Positions 30,776 to 39,491 of a DNA stretch of 64,000 nucleotides are shown here, piece after piece. The position numbers and the translations under genes were made by a program. Where the stretch lies: the NCBI RefSeq assembly GCF_000739935.1, contig NZ_BBJU01000024.1, forward strand, positions 124,001-188,000, read 5' to 3'. This DNA comes from Agrobacterium rubi TR3 = NBRC 13261 (GTDB lineage: Bacteria > Pseudomonadota > Alphaproteobacteria > Rhizobiales > Rhizobiaceae). The notes under the pieces are model-generated. The model searched no databases and was not told the DNA's origin. It saw nothing but the letters and a program-made list of their open reading frames with translations. The first letter of the stretch is position 1. The number at the start of each line of letters is the position of its first letter.

Positions 30776-30991
30776 ATGCACCGGACCTCATCGACCGACG
30801 CCCGAAAGAAGGACACCCGCGAGAAGATCGAGCTGGGTGGCCTGATCGTCAAGGCCGGGCTGCGCTACGAGAAACGGGCACTGCTGCTCGGCATGCTGAT
30901 CGATGCAGGTCGCCGCATCAAGGGCGACGATGCCGAGCGATCGCGCCTCACCACGATAGGGGCGGAGGCCTTTGGTCGTGACGGCGAATAG
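30776..30991 (+). CDS. traD: Conjugal transfer protein TraD
   Basis: This 71-residue protein matches Ti TraD ([20 protein letters not shown], then [20 protein letters not shown]). It starts 4 nt after traC and overlaps traG by 14 nt. It is a small conserved conjugation protein, probably part of the relaxosome. Confidence 0.92.
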   Translation: MHRTSSTDARKKDTREKIELGGLIVKAGLRYEKRALLLGMLIDAGRRIKGDDAERSRLTTIGAEAFGRDGE

Positions 30992-32927
30992 AATTCTCCT
31001 CGCCGTCGTCCCCGCCACGACGATGATCGCCGCGGTGATCCTGATGCCGGGGATCGAGCACTGGCTGGCGGCGTTCGGAAGGACGGCGCAGGCGAAGCTG
31101 ATGCTCGGGCGGTTCGGCATCGCCCTGCCCTACATCGCAGCGGCTGCGATAGGTACGATGTTCCTGTTCGCGGCCAACGGTGCCGCCAACATAAAGACGG
31201 CTGGATGGAGCGTCGTCAGCGGAAACGTCGCGGCGATTATCATCGCGATGATCCGCGAGGCGGCTCGTCTTTCCGGCATCGCCGGAAGCGTCCCCACGGA
31301 CCAGTCCGTCCTCGCCTACACGGACCCGGCGACAGCGCTCGGTGCGGCCGGCCCATTCCTCGCCGGCGTCTTCGCACTTCGCGTCGTCATCAAGGGCAAG
31401 GCTGCATTTGCCAGTCCGGCGCCGCGCCGTGTCCGCGGCAAGCGGGCCGTGCATGGCGAGGCGGACTGGATGGGCGTGGTCGAAGCGGGAAGACTGTTTC
31501 CCGATGCGGGCGGCATCGTCATCGGAGAACGCTATCGCGTCGATCGCGACAGTGTGGCGGGCATGTCGTTCCGCGCCGATCAGCGCGAGACATGGGGCGC
31601 GGGCGGCAAGTCCCCGCTGCTCTGCTTCGACGGCTCGTTCGGCTCGTCGCACGGCATCGTCTTTGCCGGCTCCGGCGGTTTCAAGACGACATCGTTGACG
31701 ATCCCGACGGCGCTCAAATGGGGTGGCGGGCTTGTGGTTCTGGACCCGTCGAGCGAGGTGGCGCCGATGGTCTCGGAACACCGGCGCAAGGCCGGCCGAA
31801 AAGTGATCGTGCTCGATCCCGCCACGCCCGCCATCGGCTTCAACGCGCTCGACTGGATCGGGCGGTTTGGCGGAACGAAGGAGGAGGATATCGTGTCGGT
31901 CGCGACCTGGATCATGACCGACAACGCGCGGACTGCGTCCGCCCGCGACGACTTCTTCCGGGCTTCCGCCATGCAGCTGTTGACCGCGTTGATCGCAGAC
32001 GTGTGCCTGTCAGGGCATACGGACGAACAGGACCAGACGCTGCGCCGGGTGCGCGCCAATCTCTCGGAGCCTGAACCGAAACTGCGCGAGCGGCTGACGC
32101 GGATTTACGAGCAGTCCGAATCCGAATTCGTCCGGGAGAACGTCGCGGTGTTCGTCAACATGACGCCGGAGACGTTCTCCGGCGTCTATGCCAACGCCGT
32201 CAAGGAAACGCACTGGCTCTCCTATCCGAACTATGCCGCCCTGGTGTCCGGCGACAGCTTCTCGACGGACGATCTCGCCAAGGGCGAGACGGACATCTTC
32301 ATCGCACTCGACCTGAAAGTGCTGGAGGCACATCCGGGCCTTGCCCGCGTCGTGATCGGCGCGTTCCTGAACGCGATCTATAATCGCAACGGCGAGGTCG
32401 AGGGCAGGACGCTGTTCCTGCTCGACGAGGTGGCCCGTCTCGGCTATCTGCGCATCCTCGAGACAGCGCGCGATGCCGGTCGCAAATACGGCATCACGCT
32501 GACGCTGATCTTCCAGAGCCTCGGGCAGATGCGCGAGGCCTATGGCGGTCGGGACGCCACGAGCAAATGGTTCGAGTCGGCGTCATGGATCTCGTTCGCG
32601 GCGATCAACGATCCCGACACGGCCGACTACATCTCGAAGCGATGCGGCGACACGACGATCGAGGTCGACCAGACGAACCGGTCGACCGGAATGAAGGGAT
32701 CGTCGCGCTCGCGGTCGAAGCAGCTTTCGAACCGGCGGCTGATCCTGCCGCATGAGGTGATGCGCATGCGGACCGACGAGCAGATCGTGTTCACGGCTGG
32801 CAACGCGCCGCTCAGATGCGGCCGCGCCATCTGGTTCCGCCGCGACGAGATGACGAGGATCGTCGGCAAGAACAGGTTCCATCAAGGCGATGCGCCGGCC
32901 AAGGGGCCGGAACCTTCCACACCCTGA
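30978..32927 (+). CDS. traG: TraG, type IV coupling protein (VirD4 family)
   Basis: This 649-residue protein has N-terminal membrane helices and a VirD4/TraG ATPase domain. Walker A is [10 protein letters not shown] and Walker B is [14 protein letters not shown]. It brings the TraA-bound strand to the mating channel. I prefer GTG 30978 ([10 protein letters not shown]) over a TTG 6 nt upstream. It overlaps traD. Confidence 0.95.
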   Translation: MTANRILLAVVPATTMIAAVILMPGIEHWLAAFGRTAQAKLMLGRFGIALPYIAAAAIGTMFLFAANGAANIKTAGWSVVSGNVAAIIIAMIREAARLSGIAGSVPTDQSVLAYTDPATALGAAGPFLAGVFALRVVIKGKAAFASPAPRRVRGKRAVHGEADWMGVVEAGRLFPDAGGIVIGERYRVDRDSVAGMSFRADQRETWGAGGKSPLLCFDGSFGSSHGIVFAGSGGFKTTSLTIPTALKWGGGLVVLDPSSEVAPMVSEHRRKAGRKVIVLDPATPAIGFNALDWIGRFGGTKEEDIVSVATWIMTDNARTASARDDFFRASAMQLLTALIADVCLSGHTDEQDQTLRRVRANLSEPEPKLRERLTRIYEQSESEFVRENVAVFVNMTPETFSGVYANAVKETHWLSYPNYAALVSGDSFSTDDLAKGETDIFIALDLKVLEAHPGLARVVIGAFLNAIYNRNGEVEGRTLFLLDEVARLGYLRILETARDAGRKYGITLTLIFQSLGQMREAYGGRDATSKWFESASWISFAAINDPDTADYISKRCGDTTIEVDQTNRSTGMKGSSRSRSKQLSNRRLILPHEVMRMRTDEQIVFTAGNAPLRCGRAIWFRRDEMTRIVGKNRFHQGDAPAKGPEPSTP

Positions 32928-32947
32928 CAGAACGAAAGGAAGCGCGC

Positions 32948-33349
32948 ATGATGCATTGGAGAAAAGACTGGTACTCGTTGATGGGGCCGTTGATGACCTG
33001 GGTGGCGTTCATCATCGCCATTCCGTTTCTCGGCGCCGGGGCGATCGTCAGCATGGCCATTCTGCCAGCGATCGGCGATACGATCGTGAAGACGGTTGGC
33101 CTTTTCTGCGCTCTGGTGCTTGGGCCACTGGCGGCGTTCACGGAGATCGCGCCGCCATTTGTGACGAGAGAAGAGGTGGCCTGGCGCAACAGAAACAGAG
33201 AGATGCTCTTCGAAGGCGATGTCGCCTGGGAAGATGTTCCGTTTCTGCCACCGGTGCTGAACCGGATTCGGTCCACAACCGGAAAACGAAAGCGGGAGGA
33301 AGAGAAGGAGGGGGCCGCTGCCAGCGATGCGAAGCCGTCCATCGCATGA
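32948..33349 (+). CDS. Conserved small membrane protein downstream of traG
   Basis: This 133-residue protein has two hydrophobic segments (LMGPLMTWVAFIIAIPFLGA and a stretch around VGLFCALVLGPLAAF) and a charged C-terminus (KRKREEEKEG). ATG 32948 is preceded by GAAAGGAAG. It is 20 nt downstream of traG, in the same transcript. I know no function; position suggests a transfer-related membrane protein. Confidence 0.72.
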   Translation: MMHWRKDWYSLMGPLMTWVAFIIAIPFLGAGAIVSMAILPAIGDTIVKTVGLFCALVLGPLAAFTEIAPPFVTREEVAWRNRNREMLFEGDVAWEDVPFLPPVLNRIRSTTGKRKREEEKEGAAASDAKPSIA

Positions 33350-33447
33350 CGTCCGAAAGCGCGTCCCCGGATGCCGTACGGGACCTGTATCCGGCACACT
33401 GCGACAAGCTGCTGAATTCAGGGGGAGAGGCTATCACCGGTGCATAA
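33346..33447 (+). CDS. Possible 33-codon peptide gene
   Basis: An ATG overlaps the preceding stop (ATGA) and opens a 33-codon frame ending GGEAITGA. The overlap suggests coupling, but composition gives little support, so this is tentative. Confidence 0.3.
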   Translation: MTSESASPDAVRDLYPAHCDKLLNSGGEAITGA

Positions 33448-33726
33448 AATCACCAATGAGCGACGCCGATCTCCCGGAGCTTTAAGCCGGCCGCAGGCCG
33501 CACCCGGGAGAGGGATAGGGGTTTGGGGAAAGGGTGGAGGGAACCGTCCCCTTTCCCCATGGGAGGGTGTTTGAGGGAGGGGCTTGCCCTTCCCTCATGG
33601 GGTGAGCGGCGAGAGGGGCGGCGCAGCCCCCCTTTCGTTAGCCATGCCGGCCGGTCGATCCGGCTGACGAGGCTCGCAGACAGGGATACGGACGAAAGGT
33701 GGCACCACCACCTTTCGTCCTCGACA
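33448..33726. other. Hairpin-rich intergenic region
   Basis: Three strong stem-loops lie in a row. 33525-33558 has 10-bp arms GGGGAAAGGG/CCCTTTCCCC. 33572-33597 is TGAGGGA-GGGC-TT-GCCC-TCCCTCA, with one mismatch. 33690-33720 has perfect 13-bp arms. The first two have no T-tract. No gene was found. Confidence 0.65.
33690..33720. terminator. Strong 13-bp stem-loop between convergent genes
   Basis: GGACGAAAGGTGG pairs perfectly with CCACCTTTCGTCC around a 5-nt loop. It lies 7 nt past the stop of the minus-strand gene and downstream of the traCDG transcript. There is no T-run, so it may be a bidirectional hairpin or RNA-stabilising element rather than a classical terminator. Confidence 0.5.
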
Positions 33727-34053
33727 TTAATCGGGGCTAACGTTGAGTTCACGGATCACCGTGTCGATGCGCCAGTCGCCAATCTCGGTTCGTCGCTGGG
33801 CAACCAGAATATCGACGGCCGTTTCGTTCGCCTCGATAGCACTGATCGCCGCGTCCATCGCATCCCATGGACCGAGGTTTTCGACAGGGATGACGTCGCC
33901 GTCATCGTCATAGGCGCCTGAGATGTACATTGGCGCGCGCGTGACGCGGTCATGTGCACGCTCGGCTTCTCGAATCAACCGAAAACCCTCTTCCCGCTGA
34001 CGCCAGTATTCCGGGCTGCCACCATCGATGTATTTGATTTTCTGCTCTGTCAT
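33727..34053 (-). CDS. Conserved plasmid protein of unknown function (108 aa)
   Basis: The protein is acidic, begins MTEQKIKYIDGGSPEYWRQR and has no membrane segment. The RBS is AAAGGAG just before the start. Between residues 60 and 95 it reads GPWDAMDAAISAIEANETAV. I do not recognise a domain. Its leader carries structured element A (34124-34195). Confidence 0.62.
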   Translation of the reverse strand: MTEQKIKYIDGGSPEYWRQREEGFRLIREAERAHDRVTRAPMYISGAYDDDGDVIPVENLGPWDAMDAAISAIEANETAVDILVAQRRTEIGDWRIDTVIRELNVSPD

Positions 34054-34484
34054 GACAATCTCCTTTCGTCTTTCTGACGCAAGGAGGCTGCGCCGTAGAC
34101 GCGAGGGGTCAGGGATCGCATTGCGACCGCCGGAGGCGGCGAGTGGAGGAGCCGATTTGCAAGAGCCGTCGCGGACGGCGGCTGCAAATTGGAGGTGCTA
34201 CGACGTCCTTGACGCCGGAGTGGCGGGTGCAAAATACAAAGTCAGAGAGAAGAGAGACCCGCGCCTGCAGGGCGCGTCCGTCTGCCGGTAGAACCGGCCG
34301 CGAGAGGATCGCAACCGGATGGCCGAAACCGCTTGCGGGTTCGGTGCGCTTGCGCATAGAGCCATGCGTTGAAGCCGCCTCGCCCAGTTCCCTGTCTGAA
34401 ATCATCACGGCGATGAATCGGTGACACCGGATCGATTCAGATAACTCGTTGGACGCTGCTTGCCGAGATAGCGACAATGAGGGC
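34054..34484. other. Intergenic region with structured element A
   Basis: About 430 bp without a supported gene. It contains the promoter and leader of the minus-strand gene at 33727-34053, with the hairpin element at 34155-34189. The right half has only unconvincing open frames. Confidence 0.45.
34124..34195 (-). repeat. Structured leader element, copy A
   Basis: A ~72-nt sequence shared with 35447-35518. Its core is a 35-nt hairpin (34155-34189) with outer stem ATTTGC/GCAAAT and inner stem GCCGTC-CGC-GACGGC. Next to it lies a GCCGCC-TCC-GGCGGT hairpin conserved in both copies. Both copies precede a minus-strand gene. Confidence 0.7.
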
Positions 34485-34742
34485 ATGGAAGACAAGGAGA
34501 CATGCCCGGTTCATCTTCACCGCATCGAGACGGCGCAGAACATGCGACGCTTCTACATTCTGGCGATCCAGCCGACACTGTTCGGCGGGGCTTCGGTCAT
34601 CCGCAACTGGGGCCGGATCGGATCGGGCGGCCAGACGATGATGCAGACCTTCGATCATCCGGATGATGCGAACACAGCACTCTCCTGTCTCGAACGAACG
34701 AAGAGACGACGTGGCTATCGGGACGCGGGCAACACCGAATAG
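34485..34742 (+). CDS. WGR-domain protein
   Basis: This 85-residue protein is almost entirely a WGR domain (RFYILAIQPTLFGGASVI, then NWGRIGSGGQ). WGR domains bind DNA or nucleic-acid enzymes and occur as small stand-alone proteins on rhizobial plasmids. ATG 34485 is chosen over a TTG at 34449. The role is unknown. Confidence 0.8.
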   Translation: MEDKETCPVHLHRIETAQNMRRFYILAIQPTLFGGASVIRNWGRIGSGGQTMMQTFDHPDDANTALSCLERTKRRRGYRDAGNTE

Positions 34743-34880
34743 CCGGTTTCAATCGACCGCATTGCTGCATTTCCTGTGGCTTACGCGCTCCTTCCGGGGA
34801 TTCCTGCCTTTCTGCCCCTTTCTTCGCCACATCTTCATTGCCAAAGCTGAGGGACCGAAACAACATGAGGAATGTCCAAT

Positions 34881-35159
34881 ATGACCACGACCAACGAAAT
34901 CGCCGACAAGATCGCAGCCGAACAGAGCCTGACCAAGGCGCAGGCCAAGACGATCGTCGAGAGCGTCTTCAAGCAGATCACCGACGCGGCGCTTGCTGGC
35001 GCAGAAACGTCGATCCCATCATTTGGAAAGTTCAAGCTGAAGGACACTCCGGAGCGCGAGGGACGCAATCCGGCGACGGGTGCTACGATCAAGATCGCGG
35101 CATCGAAGAAGCTGACCTTTACGCCCGGCAAAGCGGTCAAGGACGCACTGAACGGCTGA
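34881..35159 (+). CDS. HU/IHF-family DNA-binding protein
   Basis: This 92-residue histone-like protein starts TTTNEIADKIAAEQSLTKAQ and has the HU arm region IPSFGKFKLKDTPEREGRNP with the ATGATIKIAASKKLTFTPGK tail. ATG 34881 is 10 nt after GAGG; the ATG at 34872 is too close. HU-like proteins bend DNA and may assist plasmid replication, partition or transfer. Confidence 0.9.
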   Translation: MTTTNEIADKIAAEQSLTKAQAKTIVESVFKQITDAALAGAETSIPSFGKFKLKDTPEREGRNPATGATIKIAASKKLTFTPGKAVKDALNG

Positions 35160-35194
35160 AGCGACCACGCCGCCGGAAACGGCAGCATGATGGA

Positions 35195-35214
35195 AGCCTC
35201 CTAGAAAGGAGGCT
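35195..35214. terminator. Perfect 8-bp hairpin between convergent genes
   Basis: AGCCTCCT-AGAA-AGGAGGCT lies between the HU gene (plus) and the small minus-strand gene whose stop codon is inside the stem. There is no T-tract, so termination is inferred from position only. Confidence 0.5.
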
Positions 35215-35371
35215 CCGCGCTGATGCGTCCGTCCTGTTCGGCCTCGATCGTTGCAAGCTCCGCCTGTACCATCTCCAGCTCCGCCGCAATCCGGCGGCGC
35301 TCGGCCGGATCGCAGGCATTCCTGAATTCGGCCCGAAGCTCTTCGCGCTGAATTTCGAGAGAAATCGTCAT
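35201..35371 (-). CDS. Small conserved helical protein (56 aa)
   Basis: The frame reads MTISLEIQREELRAEFRNAC, then DPAERRRIAAELEMVQAELA, and ends EPPF. The protein is strongly helical and charged, likely a short coiled coil. An AAGGAG lies 9-14 nt before the ATG. Codon use and the structured leader element upstream (copy B) support it as real. Function unknown. Confidence 0.65.
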   Translation of the reverse strand: MTISLEIQREELRAEFRNACDPAERRRIAAELEMVQAELATIEAEQDGRISAEPPF

Positions 35372-35655
35372 CGTCGTCTCCTTGACGTTTGTGAAAGACG
35401 ACGCCGCGCGTCATGGCGGAGCGGAGGGGTCCAGCATCGCGGGACGCGACCGCCGGAGGCGGCGAGGGGAGGAACCGATTTGCGGGAGCCGCCATAGGCG
35501 GAAGGAGCAAATTGGAGGCGCCGCTCGTGCTGGACGCCTTCGTTTCGCCATGGCACCCTTGGACGAACTGAGCAGCCCACAACTCCTCGTATGGCACCGG
35601 AAAAGCCGGAAGCAGGCTCGATGCCTGCGCCCGGCTCTCCCTCGCGACACGAAAA
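35372..35655. other. Intergenic region with structured element B
   Basis: This contains the leader of the 56-codon gene, including the second copy of the structured element, and then sequence without a supported gene up to the DUF736 terminator. Confidence 0.45.
35447..35518 (-). repeat. Structured leader element, copy B
   Basis: Second copy of the element at 34124-34195. The hairpin core is 35478-35512, again 35 nt, with the same outer stem ATTTGC/GCAAAT but a different inner stem, CCGCC-TAT-GGCGG. The pairing is kept although the bases differ. Confidence 0.7.
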
Positions 35656-35679
35656 GAGCCCCGCCTTTCGGCGGAGCTC
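35656..35679 (-). terminator. Rho-independent terminator of DUF736 copy 1
   Basis: On the minus strand the stem GAGCTCCGCC-GAAA-GGCGGGGCTC (one G-T pair) is followed by TTTTC, 10 nt after the DUF736 stop. Confidence 0.82.
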
Positions 35680-35689
35680 GTTGCGGTGA

Positions 35690-36007
35690 TCAGGCCTCCC
35701 GCTTCGGGCGGTTCCAGATGAGGGCGTATTCGCCTTCCTTCTCGCCCGGCCAAAGGGCTGCTGTGATCGGGGCATTGAAGCTGGGGTCGTCGAGCTTGAC
35801 GGAGATGAAGGGCTCGCCATCGTTGGAGACCTTGTTCCAACCCGCGCCGACCTCGACGCCGTTGCCGGCGGTGATGCGGAAGTCCGGAGCGTCGCGCGAG
35901 ACGCGCTCGATGGGGTTCAGGCGGGCCTTCATGCTGACTGTGAGCGTGCGCACGTTGCCGATGATGGAGTTGTTGCCGTTGGTGTTGAATTCGCCGATGA
36001 CTGCCAT
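35690..36007 (-). CDS. DUF736-family protein, copy 1
   Basis: This 105-residue protein of the DUF736 family is common on alphaproteobacterial plasmids, often beside ArdC and ParB-like genes. It starts MAVIGEFNTNGNNSIIGNVR and ends RPKREA. ATG 36007 is chosen because AAAAGGA lies upstream and family members start MAxIG; the frame is open further up but without support. It differs from copy 2 at one residue (NTNG versus TTNG). Function is unknown. Confidence 0.88.
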   Translation of the reverse strand: MAVIGEFNTNGNNSIIGNVRTLTVSMKARLNPIERVSRDAPDFRITAGNGVEVGAGWNKVSNDGEPFISVKLDDPSFNAPITAALWPGEKEGEYALIWNRPKREA

Positions 36008-36016
36008 TGTCGTGCT

Positions 36017-36123
36017 CCTTTTCCGGTTTGCTCGGGCCGCGCCCATCGCGTCCTCGATGACGGTGTTAAGACCGACGGCGATCGACGTCGCACCGCTGGC
36101 GGCCGGAACGAAGTGGAGGACGG
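36017..36123 (-). promoter_or_regulatory. Shared leader blocks upstream of DUF736 copy 1
   Basis: Three blocks recur in other leaders: CCTTTTCCGGTTTGCTCG (36017-36034, also before 40735 and, with small changes, 44184), GGCCGCGCCCATCGCG (36035-36050, also 40763 and 43293) and GGCCGGAACG-AGTGGAGGACGG (36101-36123, also before ArdC at 43364-43387). Confidence 0.55.
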
Positions 36124-36153
36124 CCGGGAGCGGCTTTCTTGGCCCGCGAGGAA

Positions 36154-36169
36154 TGCAAACCTGTTTGCA
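36154..36169. promoter_or_regulatory. Palindrome upstream of DUF736 copy 1
   Basis: TGCAAAC-CT-GTTTGCA is a perfect palindrome with 7-bp arms, 147 bp upstream of the gene. In copy 2 the same site is TGCGAAC-CT-GTTCGCA, changed at both arms so pairing is kept. A protein-binding operator is the simplest reading. Confidence 0.6.
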
Positions 36170-36474
36170 GGGGAAGAAAGTCGCGTATGGCCGTTGCGGC
36201 CAAGGCGATCGAGACGAAGGCGTCCTTCGGTCACACCAGATCCATCGAGGTCTGCGTGGGTGTGGCCAGCCAGAACCGGATTGCGCACGACATGCCGAGA
36301 AACCAATCGTTGAACTCACTACCAGCACGCCGCTGGCACAATCGTTTTCGGCACCCTGCTCACACCACGTCACGGCTGCGGACCTGCCGTTCCTTCGACG
36401 CCATCGCCGATGGGTGCGTCTGAACTACCTGTCGTTCGACAGTCGAGCGATGCCGAGACGGCTCTGACTCGACG

Positions 36475-36959
36475 TCATGAACATCGCATTGCTCCACGCG
36501 TCGAATAGATAAGGAGGTGTCGAACCGGCTGTCGCTGTACGAACTCGGCCTGCACATGCTTCAGCACATGGCGTTGACCCGCAAAAGGCACCATCCCCAA
36601 GGCCGTTTCGAACGGCACCCATCGAAATTCGCTATGTTCGTGATTGATGACAACAGTTGCCCCAGCATCCACGAAACCAACGAAGACCGGCAGCATGCTG
36701 ATTGCGTCGCGATCCGCCTCATAGAACTGCTCACATATGTCTGCCGAATAGAGCTGACCACAAGTCAGGCCGGTTTCTTCACGAACTTCGCGCAGCGCTG
36801 CTTCCCATGCTTTCTCCCCCTCTTCAATTCCACCGGCAATCTGGCACCACTCGCCGATCAGCGTGCGATTCCGGCGTAAAAGCAGTACCTCGGGTCCAGC
36901 GGCGACGCTGCGAAGAAGTACGACGGATACGGCAAAAATCGGATCGGAATTTCAGCCAT
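36475..36959 (-). pseudogene. NUDIX hydrolase with an N-terminal frameshift
   Basis: The main frame encodes a full canonical NUDIX box, G-G-I-E-E-G-E then AWEAALREVREETGL, and continues to RGAMRCS at 36475. It lacks any ATG, GTG or TTG start before the box. The natural start is probably ATG 36959 (MAEIPI), which is in another frame; a one-base deletion in the next few codons would explain it. It may be inactive or a sequencing error. The family hydrolyses nucleoside diphosphates linked to other groups. Confidence 0.65.
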
Positions 36960-37090
36960 CTGCTGCGCTTCCCTTCACTCACATAGTTTCCGGCAGACCT
37001 AAGCGACATCAATCCATCAGGGGTAAACATTCGCATTTCGATGGTCTATAGCAGTTTGCAACTTCCAGTCATTTGTCTCCCGGAATAACA

Positions 37091-37942
37091 ATGATCCTTT
37101 TTCATCATACTTCTGTTTCCCTTGCCGAGGGAATTTTGGCATCTCAGCTCAACCAGGGTCACGTCACCAGGCGGTCCGAAGAGCCATTGCGCGACGTCGT
37201 ATGGCTGACGACCGATGAAAGGCACGAGGGGCACGGACTGACGACGGGAGAACAACTCGATCCAGTGCACCGTTCTTATGTTGAAAAAGTCGAGCAAACG
37301 AAGCTTCGCCAGGGGCGTGTGTGGACGGCCGATAAGACGCGCATCAGAATTAAGGTCAAAATTCCGACGCGGGACCGCAAGCTTTTCAACTATTCTGCCT
37401 GGTCCCGGAAAAACGACGGTCCGAGGTTCGCGAAGTTCATGGGCCTTTCCTGCGTCGAGTCCGTGGCGGGTCTGAACGCTTCGGAGCTGGAAAGAGTGAT
37501 GTTGATGACAGCGACGAAAGAAGAGACCTGGTATCTCTCGTTCCGGCCCATCGATCCTAAGGAATTTGAAGAAGTATTATACCGGACGGAGGACGGCTAC
37601 ATCCCGTATGACTTCGAACTTCACGGCCGCCACGAGCTTGAGAACGTGGGAATTTATTCGGCAGGGAAAGCGGCCTTGGAGGAATTGCGCGAGGTTGTCG
37701 CGTCGCGACACGGGTATGACCGTGCAAGTGCTGTCGTAACCTGTGCTGATCTCGCGATGCCGGCAAACGTTGTCGTTCGTGGCGGAGGAATCAACGTGGC
37801 TTTCAACCTCGACACCCTCCGGCGACTTGAAGGTAGCGCCGGCCCGTACGAGGAGGAGATTGTAGCCTGGATTGAACGGCATCGTTTGGATCTCAACGAG
37901 GCCTGGCAGAAAAGCCGGACGCAGCTCATCAGCTACTCGTAA
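37091..37942 (+). CDS. Unrecognised 283-aa protein
   Basis: The sequence begins MILFHHTSVSLAEGILASQL and WLTTDERHEGHG, which recalls the opening strands of small ADP-ribosyl-transferase-like or uncharacterised plasmid proteins, but I cannot place it. The C-terminus, EEEIVAWIERHRLDLNEAWQ, resembles the end of DUF4160-type proteins. I see no membrane segment. ATG 37091 has CCGGAA upstream. It sits 62 nt before the HEPN gene, on the same strand. Confidence 0.62.
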   Translation: MILFHHTSVSLAEGILASQLNQGHVTRRSEEPLRDVVWLTTDERHEGHGLTTGEQLDPVHRSYVEKVEQTKLRQGRVWTADKTRIRIKVKIPTRDRKLFNYSAWSRKNDGPRFAKFMGLSCVESVAGLNASELERVMLMTATKEETWYLSFRPIDPKEFEEVLYRTEDGYIPYDFELHGRHELENVGIYSAGKAALEELREVVASRHGYDRASAVVTCADLAMPANVVVRGGGINVAFNLDTLRRLEGSAGPYEEEIVAWIERHRLDLNEAWQKSRTQLISYS

Positions 37943-38004
37943 AATTCGGCGATTTTTGCCGCTTCGATTAACCTTCTCTGTCCAAACTCCATCATGGTGA
38001 GCAG

Positions 38005-39411
38005 TTGCGCCATCCCTCAATCGCCACGGTCGTCACTCCGCAGTCAAAGTCGGTCAACCAGTCCGACGCCTTCCTTGCCAGCAAACACAATCAGCTCAAT
38101 CTGTTCAACTCGATCGATCATCTGGTTACGGATGAGAAGAAACTCAGCGACAGTGAACGGGGCGCAATCGAACACCATATCGTAAATATTCGCGCGGCTA
38201 TCGCCCGATCGCTGTGGTCAAAGGAAATTTATGTCGGTACGTCTCTCTTGGATGAGCATGTTCTCGCATGCGCTAAGCAAGGTGGGGGTGGCGTTCCCGG
38301 AAAAATGCTGAGTGATCTCGCTTCGGCCGGAGTCGAGCGTCCCGGGTTCGTCCTTTATCCGCTAACCAGCTTCGGCATGAAGATGGAGATGCTGCCCTGG
38401 AGGAATTCGGGACTGAAAAGCCACATCCTGTTTCGTGCGGCCGGGTTTGCCGTCAGCGCCCAGACCAATTCAGTCGCGCGGGCACATGACCGCCTGATCG
38501 AAATGGCACGCGGGTTGGGCATACGGCAACGTATAGAGCGAGGCGACATCGAACATTTCTCGCATGCTGCGCAATGGCTTAAAACTAACCCGTTGCTGCT
38601 CGTCAAGCTGACATCGCACACGGGAGACATGTATGAAAACCAGTTTGTCTACACTCTCAAGATCCGGTCGGCTGCGTCCGCGCTACTGATGCTTCACGCG
38701 CTGTCGGTCGAGCGGGACGGCTCGATCGACAAATTCAGCTCGTCCGCTCACGTCAACAACTGGGAAACACTCGACATCCGCCACTATCTGATCGGGGAAG
38801 GTCGACGCTCTGGAAAGATTGCCACCCGGCGCGTCCCCATGAACGTGTCGGCGCTGGATCTCGCGAGACTGTCGGATGTCGCCGCCGTAGTCTCGACAGA
38901 GGCGATGGAGACGAACACGATGAAGCGTTTCGAAAGACAAATCGTGGCTGCGCTCAAGACTGTCGAGCAGGGATATTTCCGGCACGTCCATCTCACGGCC
39001 GGCTCAAAGATGGAGGCGAGGTTCTACAAGCGCATCGTCACCGCGCTCGACTGGTTCCGACAGTCATTCGGTTCACATGCCAACGAGTCGGAGGCGATTG
39101 TCGCTCTTGCGGTGGCGTTCGAAACGTTGCTCACCGACCACTATCAGCCAGGCGTGGCGGAACGCATCAAGCGCCGGGCTGGAATTTGCATGAAAGGCGT
39201 TCCCCGCGTTTCCTCCTATCAGCAAAGTATCATTGAACTCTACCACGCCCGCGGCAGCATCGTTCACACGGGGGAACTTGGCCAAGCCGCGAACGTAGAA
39301 CGTGCTCAGGCAGCGTTTGCGCGATGCTTCTGCAGTCTCGTCTCTCGCCTCCCAAGCGGTCGGCTACCGAACAGCGATCCTGTTCGCAACCTGCTCGGCG
39401 ACACCGGATGA
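38005..39411 (+). CDS. HEPN-domain protein (Apea-like C-terminal HEPN)
   Basis: This 468-residue protein ends in a HEPN-like helical domain: ESEAIVALAVAFETLLTD, then KRRAGICMKG, then ELYHARGSIVHTGEL, which has the R-x4-H motif (RGSIVH) of HEPN ribonucleases. The N-terminal ~330 residues are unlike anything I recognise. The first usable start is TTG 38005, with GGTGAG upstream; there is no ATG until well inside. HEPN proteins are common in toxin-antitoxin and phage-defence systems. Confidence 0.7.
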   Translation: MRHPSIATVVTPQSKSVNQSDAFLASKHNQLNLFNSIDHLVTDEKKLSDSERGAIEHHIVNIRAAIARSLWSKEIYVGTSLLDEHVLACAKQGGGGVPGKMLSDLASAGVERPGFVLYPLTSFGMKMEMLPWRNSGLKSHILFRAAGFAVSAQTNSVARAHDRLIEMARGLGIRQRIERGDIEHFSHAAQWLKTNPLLLVKLTSHTGDMYENQFVYTLKIRSAASALLMLHALSVERDGSIDKFSSSAHVNNWETLDIRHYLIGEGRRSGKIATRRVPMNVSALDLARLSDVAAVVSTEAMETNTMKRFERQIVAALKTVEQGYFRHVHLTAGSKMEARFYKRIVTALDWFRQSFGSHANESEAIVALAVAFETLLTDHYQPGVAERIKRRAGICMKGVPRVSSYQQSIIELYHARGSIVHTGELGQAANVERAQAAFARCFCSLVSRLPSGRLPNSDPVRNLLGDTG

Positions 39412-39491
39412 ATCGAGAGTACGCATTAGGAGGACTGGTCTTTTCGTGCTCTATGATGCTTGCTATATTAAGGTGAAAAATTGGAGCAGAC

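Larger units (their letters stand above)
35690..36425. repeat. ~735-bp direct repeat, copy 1 (carries DUF736 gene)
   Basis: This segment is nearly identical to 40418-41151, covering the DUF736 gene and about 420 bp of its upstream region. Differences are scattered point changes, for example near 36265-36300. The two copies flank a ~4-kb block of accessory genes. Confidence 0.88.

Noticed and set aside
31205-32074. Long plus-strand frame inside traG
   Set aside because: Arginine-rich shadow of traG in another phase, without protein-like composition.
35690-36373. Longer version of DUF736 copy 1 with a 122-residue N-terminal extension
   Set aside because: The family starts MAxIG, the ribosome site fits ATG 36007, and the extension covers the conserved leader.
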